64,000 bases of DNA from Croceicoccus sp. Ery15 (GTDB lineage: Bacteria; Pseudomonadota; Alphaproteobacteria; Sphingomonadales; Sphingomonadaceae): contig NZ_CP087588.1 in NCBI RefSeq assembly GCF_020985305.1, positions 1,724,501-1,788,500 of the forward strand. The letters run 5' to 3'. The first letter of the stretch is position 1. Every line of letters starts with the position of its first letter. A program made the translations under genes and the position numbers. Under the pieces are notes generated by a model. It had not been told where the DNA came from and did not search any database. It was given only the letters and a program-made list of their open reading frames with translations. Shown piece by piece: positions 60,293 through 64,000 of the stretch.

Positions 60293-61932
60293 GCCCGCTC
60301 CAGCGCCTCGGCAATCAGGCGGCGGCTGTTTGCTACGCCGTAAAGCGCGATAAAGCTGCCCATGCGCGGTCCCTGTGACGACCCCAGCAGCGTTTCGTAC
60401 AGCGCCTTGAACCAGTCGCGCAGATTGCCGAAACTGAACTCTTCGCGCTTGCCGATCTCGTAAACCGCGGTCTGCAAATCTTCCGCCGGTGTATCCTCCG
60501 CGAACGCGGCCAGCGCTTCGTCCAGCGCTTTCAATGCCTCCGCCTCGTTCGCTTGCGGGGCGCGGCGGTGCAGCGTGGGGGCAACGAATGCGTTGTTATA
60601 GGCCAGCGCCGAGGTCACCAGCGCGTCCAGCGCCGGATGGGCCGCAGGATCGGCATTCGCGACATAATTGCCAAGATAGGCCCAGACCTGTTCGCGCGTG
60701 GCATCGGCGCCCAGCACGCCCACCAGATTGAGCAGCAACCCATAGGTCACCGGCAGGCTGTCGCCCGCGCCCGGCGGCAATCCGTTCTGCCCCGCATGAC
60801 CGCCATTCGCGCCCAGCAAATGCCATGCCGGATTGCCCAGCTGCTGTTCCACCGGCTGTTCGGGCAGCTTTTCGCGGAACTGCCAATATTCGTCCACCGC
60901 CCGCGGGATCACGCCTACATGCAATTGCTTGGCGCTTTTGGGATTGGCGTAGAGATAATGACCAAGGCTCTCTTCGGTCCCGTATTGCAGCCATTCCTCG
61001 ATCGTCAGCCCGTTGCCCTTGGACTTTGAAATCTTCTCGCCATTCGCGTCGAGGAACAGCTCGTAGATCATACCCTCGGGCTTACGCCCGCCAAGGATCT
61101 TCGCGATCTTGCCCGATTGGGTGACGCTGTCGGTCAGATCCTTGCCGCACATTTCGTAATCCACGCCCAGCGCGACCCAGCGCATCGCCCAGTCGACCTT
61201 CCACTGCAGCTTGGACTGTCCGCCCAGGATCGACTGTTCCACCACGCTGCCGTTGCTGTCGGTAAAGCGGATCATGCCCGCGTCGGCATCGACCACTTCG
61301 ACCGGAACCTGCAGCACCACGCCCGTCGTCGGGCTGACGGGCAGCACCGGCGAATAGGTTGCGCGGCGCTCTTCGCGCAGGGTGGGCAGCATCACGCCCA
61401 TGATCGCATCGAAATTCCGCAGCACGTTCTTCAACGCATCGTCGAATTCGCCCGAATTATAGCGGTCACTGGCCGCGACGAATTCATAATCGAACCCGAA
61501 ACGGTCCAGAAATTCGCGCAGCATCGCATTGTTGCGCCCGCCGAAACTGTCGTTGCTGCCGAACGGGTCGGGAATGCGCGACAGCGGCATGCCCAGATGT
61601 TCGGTCAGCATCTCCTTGTTCGGCACGTTGTCGGGCACCTTGCGCAGCCCGTCCATGTCGTCCGAAAACGCCACCAGCCTTGTCGGATGCCCGCCCGTCA
61701 GCACTTCATAGGCGCGGCGCACGAATGTGGTCCGCAGCACTTCCTGAAACGTGCCGATATGCGGCAGGCCGCTGGGGCCGTATCCGGTTTCGAACAGCAC
61801 CGGCACCAGATTGCCTTCGGCATCGCGCTTTCCATCGGGAAAACGTTTGGCCAGCCTCTGCGCCTCTTGAAAGGGCCAGGCCTTGGAGTTCGCGGCTGCT
61901 TCGCGCAGCTGATCGGCAATCATCGTGTCCAT
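60289..61932 (-). CDS. lysS: lysine--tRNA ligase, class I
   Basis: A 547-residue class I lysyl-tRNA synthetase of the archaeal/alphaproteobacterial type, unrelated to the class II enzyme of E. coli. The HIGH motif is PSGLPHIGTFQE and the KMSKS motif is GEKISKSKGNG. The N-terminus is MDTMIADQLREAAANSKAW; the ATG at 61932 is taken, and a second Met three codons in is possible. It charges tRNA-Lys. It is followed by the coupled metallopeptidase gene and preceded by a 416-bp non-coding stretch with a stable hairpin. Confidence 0.95.
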   Translation of the reverse strand: MDTMIADQLREAAANSKAWPFQEAQRLAKRFPDGKRDAEGNLVPVLFETGYGPSGLPHIGTFQEVLRTTFVRRAYEVLTGGHPTRLVAFSDDMDGLRKVPDNVPNKEMLTEHLGMPLSRIPDPFGSNDSFGGRNNAMLREFLDRFGFDYEFVAASDRYNSGEFDDALKNVLRNFDAIMGVMLPTLREERRATYSPVLPVSPTTGVVLQVPVEVVDADAGMIRFTDSNGSVVEQSILGGQSKLQWKVDWAMRWVALGVDYEMCGKDLTDSVTQSGKIAKILGGRKPEGMIYELFLDANGEKISKSKGNGLTIEEWLQYGTEESLGHYLYANPKSAKQLHVGVIPRAVDEYWQFREKLPEQPVEQQLGNPAWHLLGANGGHAGQNGLPPGAGDSLPVTYGLLLNLVGVLGADATREQVWAYLGNYVANADPAAHPALDALVTSALAYNNAFVAPTLHRRAPQANEAEALKALDEALAAFAEDTPAEDLQTAVYEIGKREEFSFGNLRDWFKALYETLLGSSQGPRMGSFIALYGVANSRRLIAEALERA

Positions 61933-62193
61933 GGCGCGGCACTTGCGGGAAACCGGCCCGAATCGCAAGGGCCAGCACGCGCATCCCGCCCTGTTTTCGC
62001 CGCAATCATGTCCGGATCGTTTCTGCTTCGTGAACCGCAGATAAACCGGCGATAAACCGCAGATGAACGCCTTCCGACCGGCGATTGTGCTGCACGATCT
62101 GCCGCTTCGCCGCTGGGCGGGGCGGGGTTTCGCACCCATATTGCCATTCGAGACCCGATGAAGGCAGCGCATGCCGACATCGCGATCAAGAAA

Positions 62194-62247
62194 GGCCGGA
62201 TGGTCCGCACTCAGTCCCCCTCCCCCCTTGTGCGACGCCATCCGGCC
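62194..62247. ncRNA. candidate structured RNA element with C-rich (+) / G-rich (-) loop
   Basis: GGCCGGATGG (62194-62203) pairs perfectly with CCATCCGGCC (62238-62247); an inner stem CGCAC/GTGCG follows after a small internal loop. The 19-nt apical loop on the plus strand is CCCCCTCCCCCC-like. On the minus strand the structure is followed by CTTTCTT, a terminator-like end. Strand and function are undetermined: it could be part of a lysS leader, a small RNA, or a terminator. Confidence 0.4.
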
Positions 62248-62278
62248 AAATTCTCCTGAACCTCGTTAATAACCCCTG

Positions 62279-62306
62279 TTGAGCGCTTTCCACTTTCGCC
62301 TAGAGT
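62279..62306 (+). promoter_or_regulatory. candidate promoter of the lipoprotein-ppk2 operon
   Basis: TTGAGC and TAGAGT are separated by 16 bp, 43 nt before the lipoprotein ATG. The fit to the sigma70 consensus is moderate. Confidence 0.35.
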
Positions 62307-62348
62307 GGCGTCCATCTTGGCGGGAAATCAGCGAAAGGGTTTCGAACT

Positions 62349-62777
62349 ATGCGCGCTTTGCTTGTGATGATGGCCGGCACCTTGCTGCCCGCCGCGCTTT
62401 CGGGTTGCATGGCCTATAACGATGGCGGGGCAGAGCCTGCGATCCCGCCTGCGCCGACCTGCCCTGCCGAGACGAAGGAATGGACCGCGTTCATCAACGC
62501 GATGCCCGGGCCGGACGCGCAACCGACGCTGATCGTTACCGGCAGCGCGCTGGTTCCGGCGGGCACCACCGCCACGCTGACCGCGGGGCCGACCGATCGG
62601 GCCATGCCGCCTTCGCAGCGGATCGTGCTGGCGCTGGCATCCTCGCCCGATGCGGCGGGCGGCTGGCAGCAGGTTCGGGCCGAGATCAAGCCCGCGCTGC
62701 CACAATATCGCTCTGTCATCGTGGGTTGCGACGGCAATGCGGTGGCGACCATCACCGATATCCAGATCGCGCAGTAA
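62349..62777 (+). CDS. hypothetical lipoprotein
   Basis: A 142-residue protein with a lipoprotein signal (LLPAALSGC lipobox). The mature part has AETKEWTAFINAMPGPDAQPTLIVTGSALVPAGTTATLT and a C-terminal YRSVIVGCDGNAVATITDIQIAQ, with two further cysteines that could be disulfide-bonded. I do not recognise a characterised family. It is 6 bp upstream of the ppk2 gene and probably co-transcribed. Confidence 0.78.
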   Translation: MRALLVMMAGTLLPAALSGCMAYNDGGAEPAIPPAPTCPAETKEWTAFINAMPGPDAQPTLIVTGSALVPAGTTATLTAGPTDRAMPPSQRIVLALASSPDAAGGWQQVRAEIKPALPQYRSVIVGCDGNAVATITDIQIAQ

Positions 62778-62783
62778 GCGCGC

Positions 62784-63566
62784 ATGGGCGACATCAAAAA
62801 ATCGGATTATTACGATGCGCTCGACCTGCTGGAGCTGGAGCTGGTCGCCATGGCGCGCTGGGCCAAGGCCAGGGGCGAGCGGATCGTGGTGGTGTTCGAA
62901 GGGCGCGACACGGCGGGCAAGGGCGGCGCGATCAAATCGATCGCCGGATGCCTGAACCCGCGCCAGTGCCGGATCGCGGCCCTGCCCAAGCCTTCGGAAG
63001 ACGAACAGGGCCAGTGGTATTTCCAGCGCTATGTAAAGCATCTGCCCACGGCGGGCGAAATCGTGCTGTTCGACCGCAGCTGGTATAATCGCGCAGGGGT
63101 CGAGCGGGTGATGGGCTGGGCCAGCGAGGACGAGGTGGCCAAGTTCTTCCGCGAGGCGCCGGTGTTCGAAAAGCTGCTGGTGGACGACGGGATCAGGCTG
63201 TTCAAATATTGGCTAAGCTGCGATCAGGCGCATCAGGAAGAGCGGTTCATGGAACGGCTGAACGATCCGCTGAAACGGTGGAAGCTGTCGCCCACCGATG
63301 TCGCGGCGCGGCCCAAATATGCGGATTACACGGCAGCAAGAGAGGCGATTTTCGCCGAGACGCACAGCGGCTGGGCACCGTGGACGATGGTCGATTTCAA
63401 CGACCAGAAACGCGGACGGCTGACCCTGATCCGCAACCTGCTGGACCGCCTGCCCGACACCGACGTGCCACCCGAACCGATCGAATGGAGCGAGCTGGGC
63501 CACGAACCGCTGGGCGAGGATTTCGACCGTCTGGAGCCGATCCCGCCCTTTCCGATGAAGGATTGA
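62784..63566 (+). CDS. ppk2: polyphosphate kinase 2 family protein
   Basis: A 260-residue PPK2 kinase with Walker A VVVFEGRDTAGKGGAIK, the lid/Walker B motif LFDRSWYNRAGVERVMG, and the conserved RLNDPLKRWKLSPTD. Single-domain PPK2 of this length phosphorylates NDPs (or NMPs) from polyphosphate. With the CHAD and CYTH genes upstream, it gives three polyphosphate-related families within 16 kb, though not in one operon. The substrate class cannot be set by eye. Confidence 0.95.
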   Translation: MGDIKKSDYYDALDLLELELVAMARWAKARGERIVVVFEGRDTAGKGGAIKSIAGCLNPRQCRIAALPKPSEDEQGQWYFQRYVKHLPTAGEIVLFDRSWYNRAGVERVMGWASEDEVAKFFREAPVFEKLLVDDGIRLFKYWLSCDQAHQEERFMERLNDPLKRWKLSPTDVAARPKYADYTAAREAIFAETHSGWAPWTMVDFNDQKRGRLTLIRNLLDRLPDTDVPPEPIEWSELGHEPLGEDFDRLEPIPPFPMKD

Positions 63567-63589
63567 GGCGCGGGCGTTCAGCCGCGTTT

Positions 63590-63690
63590 CGGGTGACAAA
63601 GGTGACAGTTGTCACCCTGTCCATAACCCCGCATTTCCCGCAGAATTATGCGGGTTTGCGGCGCTTGGGCGGCAGGTGACACTATGCGAC
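63590..63690. repeat. intergenic GTGACA-type palindromic repeats, copy B
   Basis: GGGTGACAAAGGTGACA (63591-63607) leads into a perfect GGTGACA-GT-TGTCACC palindrome (63601-63616). A second partial copy, GGTGACACTATGCGACAA, starts at 63675 and resembles 49285-49302. The small hairpin CCCGCA/TGCGGG (63637-63654) between them may help end the ppk2 transcript. Confidence 0.6.
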
Positions 63691-63777
63691 AAAACGCATG
63701 AGGTCATGAGGGACGGACAGTGGGAAAGAGCCGGTGTCCGTTATGGCAGGGTGTGGGGGTGTAGGACAGTTGTAAGA

Positions 63778-64000
63778 TCAGACAATCCTATAGCTACCGC
63801 CTAACTTTTCTGCGGTAGCCAAATCAATTTCCTTAGACAGTTCCCGATCAAAGTCGTTCATGCCTGATTTGGCACCGTTCTTGATATGAACAACCTCAAC
63901 CCTGACTTTTCCTCTCTTACCATCTGAACCAATATCAAACCATCGACCAATACTTGACATTCCTTCTAAATCTGAAGGATTCATTATCACTAATTTCCCC
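63778..64000 (-). CDS. hypothetical protein, 5' end outside the window, AT-rich
   Basis: The frame is open to the right edge (… KLVIMNPSDLEGMSSIGRWF) and ends ELSKEIDLATAEKLGGSYRIV. Only the last 73 residues are visible. Base and codon use differ sharply from the rest of the window (AAA, ATA, TTA and TTC/TTT codons are frequent), which suggests recent acquisition. I do not recognise the family. Confidence 0.6.
   Translation of the reverse strand, partial: GKLVIMNPSDLEGMSSIGRWFDIGSDGKRGKVRVEVVHIKNGAKSGMNDFDRELSKEIDLATAEKLGGSYRIV

Larger units (their letters stand above)
61933..62348. other. 416-bp non-coding region between lysS and the lipoprotein-ppk2 pair
   Basis: No supported gene lies here. 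It contains three AACCGCAGAT/AACCGGCGAT-like short direct repeats around 62034-62068, the hairpin at 62194-62247, and a promoter-like sequence before the lipoprotein gene. It is long for this compact window, so an RNA or regulatory role is plausible. Confidence 0.55.

Noticed and set aside
63637..63654. Strong terminator of ppk2 (CCCGCA/TGCGGG)
   Set aside because: The stem is only 6 bp and is followed by GTTTGCG rather than a T-run, so it is mentioned only within the repeat entry.

Overview
The window is GC-rich chromosome from an alphaproteobacterium, most likely a member of Sphingomonadales (Erythrobacteraceae or Sphingomonadaceae). The reasons are: TonB-dependent uptake gene sets; AddAB recombination genes next to an AmgK/MurU cell-wall recycling pair, TsaE and a DivL-type kinase; class I lysyl-tRNA synthetase; Flp pilins with a GATAIEYGL core; and several protein types I associate with this order. 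No database search was possible, so the taxonomic call is inference. About 58 protein genes and 3 tRNAs are supported. No rRNA, CRISPR array, insertion sequence or intact prophage is visible.

Left part (1-16 kb): the 3' part of a HerA-like ATPase; a leftward operon of TonB-dependent receptor, alpha/beta hydrolase and MFS transporter with a divergent TetR regulator; two tandem DUF4139 exported proteins; a GNAT acetyltransferase; a solitary holin-like gene; accBC; argJ with a coupled inositol-phosphatase-family gene; and trxA.

Centre-left (16-31 kb): a leftward block divL > tsaE > amgK > murU > addB > addA, mostly with start/stop overlaps. It joins polarity signalling, tRNA t6A modification, peptidoglycan-sugar recycling and double-strand-break repair. 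The DivL-like kinase has Tyr577 where the phosphoacceptor His should be. ahcY follows, with a perfect 8+8 bp operator-like palindrome upstream. A peroxiredoxin and an MgtC/DUF4010 membrane protein lie beyond it.

Centre (31-48 kb): PLD-family protein, hemerythrin, GH16-like lipoprotein, a molybdopterin oxidoreductase with its cytochrome b, tRNA-Arg with an 18-bp copy of its 3' end nearby, Nudix hydrolase, two Flp pilins, an M48/LysM lipoprotein, accA, xerD, a coupled pair of unknown envelope proteins, aroKB and a sulfatase.

Right part (48-64 kb): CHAD and CYTH genes (polyphosphate/triphosphate families), an Lrp regulator, a histidine kinase with an eroded ATPase domain, tRNA-Ile2(CAU) and tRNA-Pro, Cu/Zn SOD, M28 peptidase, ettA, an acylphosphatase with no ATG, GTG or TTG start (CTG inferred), a ClC channel/antiporter, an RcnB-like protein, a prolyl-4-hydroxylase-type dioxygenase, a zincin-like metallopeptidase coupled to lysS, and a lipoprotein-ppk2 pair. 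The last ~220 bp are clearly AT-richer and carry a gene running off the edge, which suggests the border of acquired DNA.

I did not find a convincing wholly new multi-gene system. The best leads are the DivL-type Tyr kinase and second degenerate kinase, a TonB-receptor signature motif inside a DUF4139 protein, the CTG-initiated acylphosphatase, the unknown coupled pair beside xerD, and several intergenic structured or repeated elements.
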